From: JBMYQA01 sp049600855 | GTDB taxonomy: Bacteria > Bacteroidota > Bacteroidia > Cytophagales > Flammeovirgaceae | DNA length: 49,372 nt | Assembly (NCBI GenBank): GCA_049600855.1 | Contig: JBMYQA010000007.1 | Coordinates: 1-49,372, forward strand | Direction of reading: 5' to 3' | Part shown: piece after piece, positions 8,414 through 15,619 of the stretch | How positions within the stretch are numbered: the stretch's first letter is position 1 | How the letters are laid out: each line of letters opens with the position of its first letter | Program-made: the position numbers and the translations under genes | Notes under the pieces: generated by a model | Told to the model about the DNA's origin: nothing | Databases searched by the model: none | What the model saw: the letters and a program-made list of their open reading frames with translations, nothing else

Positions 8414-8773
8414 ATGTTTTATGAATCCTTAAATATCATTGCCTATTGCATCTATCTGCCAATTACCTTTTTTATTACGATTCAAGTTGGTTGGATATGT
8501 TATAAAAATGGAGTGGTGTATTTAAAGGGAATTCTGAAAGGGGATCATCAATGGCTGGAAATTGTAAATAAATTGCTACTCATTGGCTATTACCTAGTAA
8601 ACCTTGGTTATGCGGCCATCACACTCAGCTATTGGAATCACATCGCTACAGTAAATGAGCTGATTGGCGAATTAGCGTCAAGAATCGGATTCATTACCAT
8701 CACTCTGGGAATCATGCACGGAGTCAATTTGTGGTTAGCCACATTTTTACCCAAAATATTAAATCATCAGTAA
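8414..8773 (+). CDS. Three-TM membrane protein, first of a twin pair
   Basis: 119 aa with three predicted membrane helices: IIAYCIYLPITFFITIQVGW, LLLIGYYLVNLGYAAITLSYW and IGFITITLGIMHGVNLWLATF. A short cytoplasmic segment follows helix 1 (KNGVVYLKGILKGDHQWLEIVNK). It is a clear paralogue of the next gene: shared features are Y..Y.PI, a (V/L)F..DI.(K/R)G-like loop, NKL...G(Y/F)YL(V/L)N(L/V)G(Y/F)A, and the final SR/SYK.G...I.LG.M...N. Not assigned to a named family. The gene is 19 bases from its twin, so co-transcription is near certain, under the palindrome-covered promoter upstream. Function is unknown; a heteromeric membrane complex is plausible. Confidence 0.75.
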   Translation: MFYESLNIIAYCIYLPITFFITIQVGWICYKNGVVYLKGILKGDHQWLEIVNKLLLIGYYLVNLGYAAITLSYWNHIATVNELIGELASRIGFITITLGIMHGVNLWLATFLPKILNHQ

Positions 8774-8792
8774 CACTAAATTTGAGTCAATC

Positions 8793-9206
8793 ATGGAAAA
8801 CCATTTTGTCGTTATTACCTATGGAGTATATCTCCCAATTGCCTTATTACTGACTTTCTATGTCGCAAAAGCTTTATTTAAAAATAGTAAAGTATTTATG
8901 CTCGATATTTTTAGAGGTAGAGAAGAAATCGCATTAGCTACCAATAAGCTATTTGAGGTTGGCTTTTACCTATTAAATGTAGGTTTCGCTTTACTAATTT
9001 TAAAAATAGATTATTACGATGACTTCAATTCAACGCAACTCGTCATAGAAACCGTAAGCTATAAAGTTGGAGGATTCTCTATCTATCTAGGTTTAATGTT
9101 ATTTGCCAACTTATACTTATTCTTCCGAGGAAAGCGCAAAGCAAAGGAAAAGTTACAATGGGCTACGTTAAAGAATAATCTTCAAACTGCTGAAGATCAG
9201 GAATAA
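8793..9206 (+). CDS. Three-TM membrane protein, second of a twin pair
   Basis: 137 aa, paralogous to the preceding protein. Predicted helices are VVITYGVYLPIALLLTFYVA, KLFEVGFYLLNVGFALLILK and VGGFSIYLGLMLFANLYLFF, followed by a basic tail (RGKRKAKEKLQWATLKNN) that should be cytoplasmic by the positive-inside rule. The conserved NKLFEVGFYLLNVGFA segment aligns with NKLLLIGYYLVNLGYA of the twin. Second gene of a two-gene operon, ended by a perfect 19-bp bidirectional terminator starting 7 bases past the stop. No function is assigned; the operon looks like a repressor-controlled membrane module. Confidence 0.75.
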   Translation: MENHFVVITYGVYLPIALLLTFYVAKALFKNSKVFMLDIFRGREEIALATNKLFEVGFYLLNVGFALLILKIDYYDDFNSTQLVIETVSYKVGGFSIYLGLMLFANLYLFFRGKRKAKEKLQWATLKNNLQTAEDQE

Positions 9207-9212
9207 TTCATC

Positions 9213-9257
9213 AAATACATACTGGACAAGGCATAATACCTTGTCCAGTATGTATTT
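9213..9257. terminator. Bidirectional terminator between the twin membrane genes and trpGD
   Basis: A perfect 19-bp inverted repeat (9213-9231 and 9239-9257) encloses a 7-base loop CATAATA. Its ends are AAATA and TATTT, so it carries a T-rich flank in both directions and serves both converging operons. Its right arm overlaps the trpGD stop codon. Confidence 0.85.
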
Positions 9258-10875
9258 ACACAGGACTTAACGCCGTCAGCTCCCGATATTGTTCTAAATG
9301 CTTGCCCAATTCACCTTTTTTGAGGGCTGCTATCATTTTTTGGTAAGCTTCAGGCAATGGCATTTCTTCTACAAACTCGGCATAAATGAAAGCGGCATTT
9401 ACAGCGATGAGTTGGAAATGTTCACTTTTCAGCTCTCCCCGCATCAATTCTTCCGCTACGCGAATATTTTCTTCTTGTCCTTCTGATTTTACGTGCTCGA
9501 ATGGAATGGTTTCAATGCCAAAATCTTCAGGTTTAAGAATGATTTCTTTTCGCGCTCCATCCTTATAGATTTTCACATGAGTTGGCGCACTTACAGAGAT
9601 TTCATCTAATCCATCTTCGCCTCTAACTACTACTAGGTGACTTTTACCCATCATGATGCCTGTTTCAAATATCAGGTCATGGTATTGCGTAAATGGAGTT
9701 CCAATAAACTGTTTATCAGGACTATATGGATTCAGCAAAGGTCCCAGTGTGTTAAATATAGTCGGTACGCCAACACGCACACGCGCACTAACAAACTTCC
9801 CCACAATCGGATGAATATTAGGTGCAAACAAGAAGGCTAAATTGGTTTCACCATAAGCCGCTTCAATTTGCTCTTGTGGCAATGGAAAAGGCACGCCTAA
9901 AGATTCTAATAAGTTAAAACTCCCAAATCGGCCCGATGACGCTTTATTGCCATGCTTAATAATGGGCATACCCAAATAAGAAAGTAAAATGCCTGTTAGG
10001 GTAGAGGTATTGATGCGTGGCAATCCTGATCCTCCTGTTCCACAAATATCTATTCCCGTGTTCCCAATTTCCGAAGAAGGCTGGAAGGTAGATTCCTTTT
10101 GCAATACTTCAATGAAACGCGCACAATAAGTAGGATTTTTCAGCTTATTGGATAGAGCAACCAGTAAAATCAACATCTGATCTTCTGTAAACCGATCGTT
10201 TTTTACAGCATTAATGAATTGGGTAAGCTGCTTTACCGCCAATTCCTCATCACTCATCAGCAGCTTCATAAATTCTTTATAATCTAAGCTGCCTGCTGCG
10301 ATGTGTCCATTGACTACATTTTTTATGATACTCATCCCTACATCATCCCGCATACTCAACACCGACTCAGGATGGTATTGTACGCCTTCTATAGGTAAAG
10401 ATTTATGCCGAATCGACATGATCGTTCCATCTTGCGAGCGCGCACTGATTTCGAATACCTTAGGTACCTCCTCTGCTGCCAGTGAATGATAACGCGCAAC
10501 TTCTATTCGAGAATCTAAGCCCGAATAAATCGACTGGTTATCGTGAATAATCCAATCTGCTTTACCATGCTGAGGTTCCAAGAATTTGAGTTTTCCTCCA
10601 AAAAACTCTACTAAAGCTTGGTGGCCTAAACAGATTCCAAAAATGGGTTTGGTTTGATAAAACTTACCAATAATATCAAATAAATTACCTGCATTTTTAG
10701 GAACAGATGGCCCAGGAGAGAGTACCAATAAATCGAACTCTTCATACTCCAATTGCTTGGGTGAAACGGTATTTCGAAACACCTTTACTTCACAACCGAG
10801 TACTTTGAAATAATCTACAATGTTGTAGGTAAACGAGTCAAAGTTATCGATCATGAGTATCTTCTTGAATTTCAT
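9256..10875 (-). CDS. trpGD: Fused anthranilate synthase glutaminase (TrpG) - anthranilate phosphoribosyltransferase (TrpD)
   Basis: 539 aa. Residues 1-190 are a class I glutamine amidotransferase with a complete triad: Cys82 in FGICLGHQA, His168 and Glu170 in VQYHPES. It would feed ammonia to TrpE. Residues ~200-535 are the TrpD fold that joins anthranilate to PRPP. The fusion is the arrangement known from enteric TrpGD. The TrpD half is unusual: the PRPP loop reads GTGGSG (residues 279-284) where GTGGDG is usual, KHGNR is KHGNK, and GSADxLE is GSFNLLE. The anthranilate-side arginine (SARVRVG) and the DE pair (EDGLDEIS) are kept. Last gene of the operon, 130 bases after the second SpoIIAA-like gene. 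Activity is likely, but the PRPP site deserves a test. Confidence 0.93.
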   Translation of the reverse strand: MKFKKILMIDNFDSFTYNIVDYFKVLGCEVKVFRNTVSPKQLEYEEFDLLVLSPGPSVPKNAGNLFDIIGKFYQTKPIFGICLGHQALVEFFGGKLKFLEPQHGKADWIIHDNQSIYSGLDSRIEVARYHSLAAEEVPKVFEISARSQDGTIMSIRHKSLPIEGVQYHPESVLSMRDDVGMSIIKNVVNGHIAAGSLDYKEFMKLLMSDEELAVKQLTQFINAVKNDRFTEDQMLILLVALSNKLKNPTYCARFIEVLQKESTFQPSSEIGNTGIDICGTGGSGLPRINTSTLTGILLSYLGMPIIKHGNKASSGRFGSFNLLESLGVPFPLPQEQIEAAYGETNLAFLFAPNIHPIVGKFVSARVRVGVPTIFNTLGPLLNPYSPDKQFIGTPFTQYHDLIFETGIMMGKSHLVVVRGEDGLDEISVSAPTHVKIYKDGARKEIILKPEDFGIETIPFEHVKSEGQEENIRVAEELMRGELKSEHFQLIAVNAAFIYAEFVEEMPLPEAYQKMIAALKKGELGKHLEQYRELTALSPV

Positions 10876-11005
10876 GAGTCAAGCAAATTAAATAATTTAA
10901 CTATCTGATTATCAATTTATTAAAAAACAAAAACAAGTATAACTCAAGTGAACAATTAGCATAAGGCTATTTGTTTACGCTTATTTTTTTAGTCGTGTTG
11001 AATGA

Positions 11006-11416
11006 TTATTCTTTCTTGGAGTTGAGCCACTCAATCGCTTCGTCTAAGGATTTATGAAAGCCAATTTCATAACCAGAAATCTTTTGAAAACCTTTCACTA
11101 AATACTGCATACCTGAACGATGGCTAGCATCTTTCGAAGACAACACTGATGCCACCAAATCTGGACTTAAATCGCGTTTAATTTTGCTGTACATGCTGGT
11201 AATTACCCAAGCACGCGCCATAAAAGGTACACTTCCAATTTCCGTTTGGTCAATTATAATTTTTTCAATTCCATATTCGTAAGCATACTGTACAGATGAA
11301 CGCCAAATGTCTTTGTATTGGGAATCTTTCATATCCCCAATAAAGCGCATATTTAAAATATGACTATCAGAATCATATTCTATGCTACAGTAGTCCTCTG
11401 ATTTTAGTTCTTTCAT
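11006..11416 (-). CDS. SpoIIAA-like (STAS/SEC14-like) protein, copy 2
   Basis: 136 aa, soluble. The pattern is a short N-terminal strand pair (YCSIEYDSDSHILNMRFIGDM), a helix, a strand (IEKIIIDQTEIG), a long helix beginning FMARAWVITSMYSKIKRDL, and a C-terminal helix DEAIEWLNS. This resembles the SpoIIAA-like/STAS-SEC14 family, in which small alpha/beta proteins end with an EA..WL helix. The family call is tentative. It is a clear paralogue of the gene just upstream (shared GDM.D.QYK..W, GIEK.IIDQ.EIG, ARAWV, HRSG.QYLVK.FQ..SGY.I). It lies inside the trpE-trpGD operon. Whether a phosphorylatable Ser/Thr exists is not clear from the sequence. Confidence 0.55.
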   Translation of the reverse strand: MKELKSEDYCSIEYDSDSHILNMRFIGDMKDSQYKDIWRSSVQYAYEYGIEKIIIDQTEIGSVPFMARAWVITSMYSKIKRDLSPDLVASVLSSKDASHRSGMQYLVKGFQKISGYEIGFHKSLDEAIEWLNSKKE

Positions 11417-11535
11417 TGGTATTTGTTCTACAATGTATTCGATTTGTCTGATGAAGTAACGCTTAATTGTTAACTTTAGCGCTTAATCTATCAGATTAGC
11501 CCTTCAACTTCATCAGTATGTTATTTACACGTTCC

Positions 11536-11982
11536 TTAGTTTATTACCTGTCCAGTCTGTTGCAACCGTTCTACTTCATTTAACCACGTGATTGATGATT
11601 CATAACTATCCTGAAACTTGATTTGATAGCCCGATACTCTTTGAAAAGCCTTTACCAAGTATTGCACGCCCGACCGATGGATGATATGAGAAGATGAAAT
11701 GATTGCGCCCATTAGATTAGGGCTTAACTCTTTCTTAATTTTTGGATACATTTTCACCATCACCCAAGCTCTGGCAGCAAAACTCACATTTCCAATTTCT
11801 CTCTGATCAATAATTAACTTTTCTATCCCTTTCTCATAAGTAATTTGAAAAGAACGTTTCCAAGATTCTTTGTATTGTTCATCGGTCATATCGCCCATAA
11901 GCTTCATCAACAATATGTGTGATTCTTTATTAAAACCTAAAAAGTAATAATCAGTAGAGGCTAGTTCTTTAAAAAGTTCCAT
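11536..11982 (-). CDS. SpoIIAA-like (STAS/SEC14-like) protein, copy 1
   Basis: 148 aa, paralogue of the next gene downstream. Shared blocks are MGDMTDEQYKESWKRSF, GIEKLIIDQREIGNVSFAAR, AWVMVKMYPKIKKELSPNLM, HRSGVQYLVKAFQRVSGYQI and a final S(S/D).(I)TWLNE helix. It starts only 10 bases after the trpE stop, so it is surely co-transcribed with trpE and perhaps translationally coupled. Fold-level similarity to SpoIIAA-like/STAS-SEC14 proteins suggests a regulatory binding partner rather than an enzyme. A link with the SpoIIE phosphatases of this window is possible because that phosphatase family acts on STAS proteins; this is inference. No role in tryptophan synthesis is established. Confidence 0.55.
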   Translation of the reverse strand: MELFKELASTDYYFLGFNKESHILLMKLMGDMTDEQYKESWKRSFQITYEKGIEKLIIDQREIGNVSFAARAWVMVKMYPKIKKELSPNLMGAIISSSHIIHRSGVQYLVKAFQRVSGYQIKFQDSYESSITWLNEVERLQQTGQVIN

Positions 11983-11992
11983 GGTGTTTTAC

Positions 11993-13483
11993 TTATTCAA
12001 ACTGCTTCATGATTTGCATAAATGCAGCAGCTTTAAATTGTGTTTCTTTTAACTCACTTTCAGGATCAGATTCATACAATAACGTTGCTCCCGTTAAATA
12101 ATTTAGAATATTTTCCTTAATATAAGCAGAACGAATCACAATTGCAGTATTTACATCTCCATTGAACAGGAAATATCCTACAGCTCCACCGTAATACCCT
12201 CGGTTATGTTGTTCCATTTCTTCGATATAGCGCATGGCAGCCACTTTTGGCGCACCTGTTAAGGTGCCAGCATTTAAACAAGCAGCCAACCCATCCAAGC
12301 CTATTTTATCATCTTCTAACTGGCCAGCTACTTGGGCGACTGTATGCATCACGTGTGAATACTTCTCTACCACGCGGTAATTTTCTACCACAATACCTGG
12401 CTTACATACTCTCGCTAAATCATTTCTGCCCAAATCAATGAGCATATCTAACTCTGACTTTTCTTTAGGAGAATTCAATAAGTCCATCATCAAGAAGTGA
12501 TCTTCTATGGTATTTTTACCACGCGGAGCACTGCCAGAAATCGGGCGAAGGGTAATTTTCCCATCCTCATATCGAATCATCATTTCAGGACTAGCCCCTA
12601 ATAGCACCTCATCCCTAAAGTCGTAATAAAACATGTAAGGAGATGGATTCAGGTGCTTGTAATATTCATACAAAGCCAACGGGCTCCCGTCTATTTTAGC
12701 CGTAATTTTTCTGGAAAGTACAATTTCCATCAATTCCCCCCGCTCGCACAAATATTTAGCCTGCTTGACTTGTTCCATAAATTCCTCATCAGAAGGCATA
12801 GAATGTACATGGCTAATTTTGGGTTTCTCATCTTCTTGAGCGCTTCCATTCAGCAACACTTCCTTGAAGCGCAATGCATCTGCTTGAGCATCAGCAAAGT
12901 TTTTCCGTGTGCAGTAAATGGTTGTTGAATGATTTAAGTGATTGAAAAAGAGTAAAGTATCGTACAAGCACAAATGAAAATCTGGCGTTTCGGCAATTTT
13001 TGCACGCTCAATTTCCTCATAGAGATACACAAAATTGTAGGATAAAGCACCGTACAACCCCATATAGTTTTGTTCCTCATTTTTGAAATTGGTGAGTAAG
13101 GCTCGAATGACTTGTGCCGTATTTTGGCGGGTAAATCGCTGATTTTCCTCTCCCGCAAATTTGATTTTAGGAATGTCTAACAGTAATTCCTGATCTGAAA
13201 TTCGATGCGTAAAATCAGAGAATTGCTGGGCAATAAATTCAAAAAATATACGTCCCCTTTCTTCTAATAAAAATACCTCACAGGAATCTACTTTGCCTTT
13301 CAACTCAATTACAGGCTTCACTCCCATAATGGAAAGGCGGTTCGATTTACTGGCTGTATCGGTAGACTCTACCAAAAAACTGGGTCCATCACCTTTCACA
13401 ACTTTGTAGTATTCTAGTGCTTCACGATAAGGTATAGATACCGTGCATGTTTCCATTTTGTGTTGCTGTTCAGCAGTTTCCAT
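11993..13483 (-). CDS. trpE: Anthranilate synthase component I-like chorismate-binding enzyme
   Basis: 496 aa, close in length to TrpE. It contains the N-terminal feedback-site motif (FLVESTDTASKSNRLS) and the C-terminal chorismate-binding fold (LLGASPEMMIRYEDG, IDLGRNDLARVC, KYSHVMHTVAQVAG, AGTLTGAPKVAAM, RGYYGGAVGYF). The expected reaction is chorismate plus ammonia to anthranilate, with ammonia from TrpG. Signature positions differ from enteric TrpE: PISGSAPRG (314-322) for PIAGTRPRG, EIVLSR for QVVPSR, and SELDML (343-348) for SEHLML, so the catalytic-region histidine (His398 in the Salmonella enzyme) is Leu345. The product could therefore differ. The frame overlaps the end of DUF429 by 14 bases; an ATG at 13456 is an alternative start. 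Linkage to trpR and trpGD supports the anthranilate role. Confidence 0.9.
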   Translation of the reverse strand: METAEQQHKMETCTVSIPYREALEYYKVVKGDGPSFLVESTDTASKSNRLSIMGVKPVIELKGKVDSCEVFLLEERGRIFFEFIAQQFSDFTHRISDQELLLDIPKIKFAGEENQRFTRQNTAQVIRALLTNFKNEEQNYMGLYGALSYNFVYLYEEIERAKIAETPDFHLCLYDTLLFFNHLNHSTTIYCTRKNFADAQADALRFKEVLLNGSAQEDEKPKISHVHSMPSDEEFMEQVKQAKYLCERGELMEIVLSRKITAKIDGSPLALYEYYKHLNPSPYMFYYDFRDEVLLGASPEMMIRYEDGKITLRPISGSAPRGKNTIEDHFLMMDLLNSPKEKSELDMLIDLGRNDLARVCKPGIVVENYRVVEKYSHVMHTVAQVAGQLEDDKIGLDGLAACLNAGTLTGAPKVAAMRYIEEMEQHNRGYYGGAVGYFLFNGDVNTAIVIRSAYIKENILNYLTGATLLYESDPESELKETQFKAAAFMQIMKQFE

Positions 13484-14222
13484 AAGATATTTTCATTGGT
13501 ATTCCTTTGGCATCTTGTTGATTTCCTAAGGAAGCAAAACCATTTATTTGTCCTAATTTACTGTGAATTGCCAAACATACTGCGTCTAACAAGTCATCTG
13601 TATTTACGTTAGATTTTGGGAAGCGAACTTCTTGTAGTCCTGTTAAGCTCGTGTCCCAAATCGTACAAAAATGCTTAATTAATTGTAAACGTTCGTTTTC
13701 CCCTTCCTGTGTTTTTTTGCTCGTATCTAATTCACTTCCTTTCAATTGGTAAAATGCAACTTCAGGATGTGCTTCTAACAGCTGCGTTTGCGCGATTAGT
13801 TCTTTTTGTAAGAGTTCGTCTACTTCTTTGATTTTCGCAACAATTCCTAAACTCTGAATGGGCAAACCTTTTCCTAACACCTTTTTATTTTGAAGGTTCA
13901 CCGCTTTATGCCATTGCCTATACCATCCGTCCCTTTTTTCAGGAGGCGCAAGGTATACTGCTTGGCGGCAAGGTACTGGAAACACAGAACTACTCTTCTT
14001 CCCCAAAAGCCTGCGCGCCTCTACATCACATTGCCTTGCAGCTCCTACTGAGCTGTCTTCTAATAAACCAATTGGAATATCAATTAATAATACATTTTCC
14101 TTGTACCGTTCCCACACCTCATTAATGTGCTGATGTATTTCAATACTCAACTCATTTTCAAAAATACTAGCCACTACCCAGCCAACTTTACAGCCATCTA
14201 TTCCTATAAATCTAGGGCTCAT
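13470..14222 (-). CDS. DUF429 family protein (predicted RNase H-like fold)
   Basis: About 250 aa. The start FIGIDGCKVGWVVASI, the middle LLIDIPIGL and the C-terminal NTDDLLDAVCLAI give acidic residues typical of DUF429, predicted to adopt an RNase H-like fold. The biochemical role of the family is not established. I set the start at 14222, where its ATG overlaps the TGA stop of trpR as TGATG, a standard translational coupling site; an in-frame start 30 bases earlier would overlap trpR more. Its own stop lies 14 bases inside the trpE frame. It is thus locked between trpR and trpE, which suggests it serves the same operon rather than being a chance neighbour. Confidence 0.8.
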   Translation of the reverse strand: MSPRFIGIDGCKVGWVVASIFENELSIEIHQHINEVWERYKENVLLIDIPIGLLEDSSVGAARQCDVEARRLLGKKSSSVFPVPCRQAVYLAPPEKRDGWYRQWHKAVNLQNKKVLGKGLPIQSLGIVAKIKEVDELLQKELIAQTQLLEAHPEVAFYQLKGSELDTSKKTQEGENERLQLIKHFCTIWDTSLTGLQEVRFPKSNVNTDDLLDAVCLAIHSKLGQINGFASLGNQQDAKGIPMKISYGNC

Positions 14223-14491
14223 CACGATTTTGTAAACATCACACTCAACCAATACTTTACCCGCTTACCAAATTTCCGATAAGCTTTTGCCCCTCTCGTA
14301 GCAGTTGCCACACTACAGCCTACTGCTTTTGCCACCTCTCGCTGCGATTTCCCCTCATCAATCGCCTTAAAAATGCGCCATCGTTCTAAAATCATTTCCC
14401 GTTCCTTATCCGTCAGCGTAATTTCTAAGAGTTCCATGAATTCCTCTTGGCTTTTAATGTGCTGTATTGCTGTATATAAGGGATGTTCCAT
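14222..14491 (-). CDS. trpR: TrpR-family tryptophan-responsive repressor
   Basis: 89 aa. The core LLEITLTDKEREMILERWRIFKAI, then EGKSQREVAKAVGCSVATATRGAKAYRK, matches the Trp repressor fold: LTPDEREALGTRVRIVEEL and [22 protein letters not shown] in the E. coli protein. The helix-turn-helix ends with TATRG, equal to the TITRG recognition-helix end of TrpR. TrpR dimers bind L-tryptophan as corepressor and block transcription. The gene heads the operon; a -33/-7 promoter and a trp-operator-like palindrome lie directly upstream, pointing to autoregulation of trpR and all downstream genes. TrpR is best known from Gammaproteobacteria, so its presence here fits lateral transfer or an old shared module (inference). 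Confidence 0.88.
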   Translation of the reverse strand: MEHPLYTAIQHIKSQEEFMELLEITLTDKEREMILERWRIFKAIDEGKSQREVAKAVGCSVATATRGAKAYRKFGKRVKYWLSVMFTKS

Positions 14492-14514
14492 AATTGCCCG
14501 TGGTTTATATCACC

Positions 14515-14561
14515 GTACTAGTACAGTAGTGCAAAAGTATTTAACTTTCTAGTTTTTCCAA
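14515..14561 (-). promoter_or_regulatory. Promoter and trp-type operator of the trpR-trpE-trpGD operon
   Basis: On the minus strand, TTG (14561-14559), a 19-base spacer and TACTTTTG (14539-14532) make an exact Bacteroidota promoter. The perfect palindrome GTACTAGTAC (14515-14524) lies about 8-17 bases past the -7 element, near the transcription start. The E. coli trp operator is built of GTACTAG half-sites with a CTAG core, so this is a convincing TrpR site. A second AACTAG lies in the spacer (minus strand). Confidence 0.75.
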
Positions 14562-14710
14562 CTATTTTTGTACAGAAATTAAAGATTTCAAATATCGGCA
14601 TAGTGTTTGAAATAATCATCATAACCAACAATTAAACAAATTCAACAAACCATTGCTATTCGAACGGTATGCGTATTGTTTGAATTCAAAACCCCTAAAT
14701 AGAAGGAAGT

Positions 14711-15562
14711 ATGTTAAAGTCTAAGAAATTTCTTTTTGTAATGCTGGCCTTACTCCTGATTGCCTCAGGGTTATTTGCTCAAGGTAATAATGGGCAATAT
14801 AACGAATGGTCGATAAATGCTATACGAAAAGATGATCAGATGTTTCGAAAATCACTGTGGTTTCGAGTAGACATGAGGGAGAAGCAGAATGTTCCCTTCT
14901 TTGCTGAAGGCAATGAAATTACCCGATTATTAATAGATGCCGTAAAAATGGGTTCCATTCGTCCGTTTAAAAACGACTCACTGACTCAAAGAATGTCATT
15001 AGAAGAATTTGAAGAGCGTTTAAGAATTCCTGCTGATAAAGGTGATGATGATTTCTTAGATGAGAAGTTTGAAGAAAACGATGAAATTTGGACAGAAGAT
15101 GGTGGAAAAGGCAGCAGCCCTAAAGCAGAAGAAGGAGCAGGACCAGATGAATATTTACCCAAGCAACTTTATGTGATCGAGCTCAAGGAAGATTTAATTT
15201 TCGATAAGCTACGATCAAGAATGTATGAAGATTTATTAGCCGTTACCATCATCATTCCCGGCGAACAAACCAATGCAGGAATTGATCGTGAATTGTGTAC
15301 ATTCAGCTACAAAGAATTGTGTGAGCAAGTATTTGCTAACAACCCTAATGCGGTTTGGAATAACCCTCGAAACGCAGCACAATCTCATAACTTAAAAGAT
15401 GCGTTTACCCTACACTTGTGGCATGGAACTTTAGTAAAGTACCAAAGTCCTAAAAACAATCGTATTGTCGATATGTATACGGGAGGTAAAGCCGCACTAA
15501 TGGCTGCACAACGCGCCATTGCTCAGTTAATGGAATACGAAGCCTTGCTTTGGGAAGAATAA
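14711..15562 (+). CDS. gldN: GldN/PorN-type gliding motility and type IX secretion protein
   Basis: 283 aa. A signal peptide (KFLFVMLALLLIASGLFAQ) precedes a periplasmic GldN domain. Recognisable blocks are the Arg/Trp-rich KSLWFRVDMREKQNVPFF, the LLIDAVKMGSIRPFKNDSLT segment, LYVIELKEDLIFDKLRSRMYEDLLAVTII, and the conserved end FTLHLWHGTLVKYQ. GldN works with GldK, GldL and GldM in the type IX secretion motor complex. Here it stands alone, without gldKLM, so it may be an extra copy or a displaced single gene. An acidic stretch (about 115-150: DDDFLDEKFEENDEIW, then GGKGSSPKAEEGAGPD) looks like an insertion. AGAAGGA sits 3 bases before the ATG, a rare clear Shine-Dalgarno here. A terminator follows. 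Confidence 0.9.
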   Translation: MLKSKKFLFVMLALLLIASGLFAQGNNGQYNEWSINAIRKDDQMFRKSLWFRVDMREKQNVPFFAEGNEITRLLIDAVKMGSIRPFKNDSLTQRMSLEEFEERLRIPADKGDDDFLDEKFEENDEIWTEDGGKGSSPKAEEGAGPDEYLPKQLYVIELKEDLIFDKLRSRMYEDLLAVTIIIPGEQTNAGIDRELCTFSYKELCEQVFANNPNAVWNNPRNAAQSHNLKDAFTLHLWHGTLVKYQSPKNNRIVDMYTGGKAALMAAQRAIAQLMEYEALLWEE

Positions 15563-15585
15563 GGTTCAAAGATATTTGAAAAATA

Positions 15586-15619
15586 AATCCTCAGTACTCA
15601 CGTGCTGGGGATTTTTTTA
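15586..15619 (+). terminator. gldN terminator
   Basis: AATCCTCAG pairs with CTGGGGATT (one T-G pair) around a 10-base loop and runs into seven T residues. It lies 23 bases past the gldN stop. Confidence 0.85.

Noticed and set aside
11417..11535. Regulatory repeats (GCTTAAT and CTGATGAAGT/ACTTCATCAG) between the SpoIIAA-like paralogues
   Set aside because: The repeats are short and widely spaced; they may be remnants of the duplication, with no clear function.
14492..14580. Trp-rich leader peptide or attenuator before trpR
   Set aside because: No tandem Trp codons and no terminator/antiterminator pair; regulation by the TrpR palindrome explains the region better.
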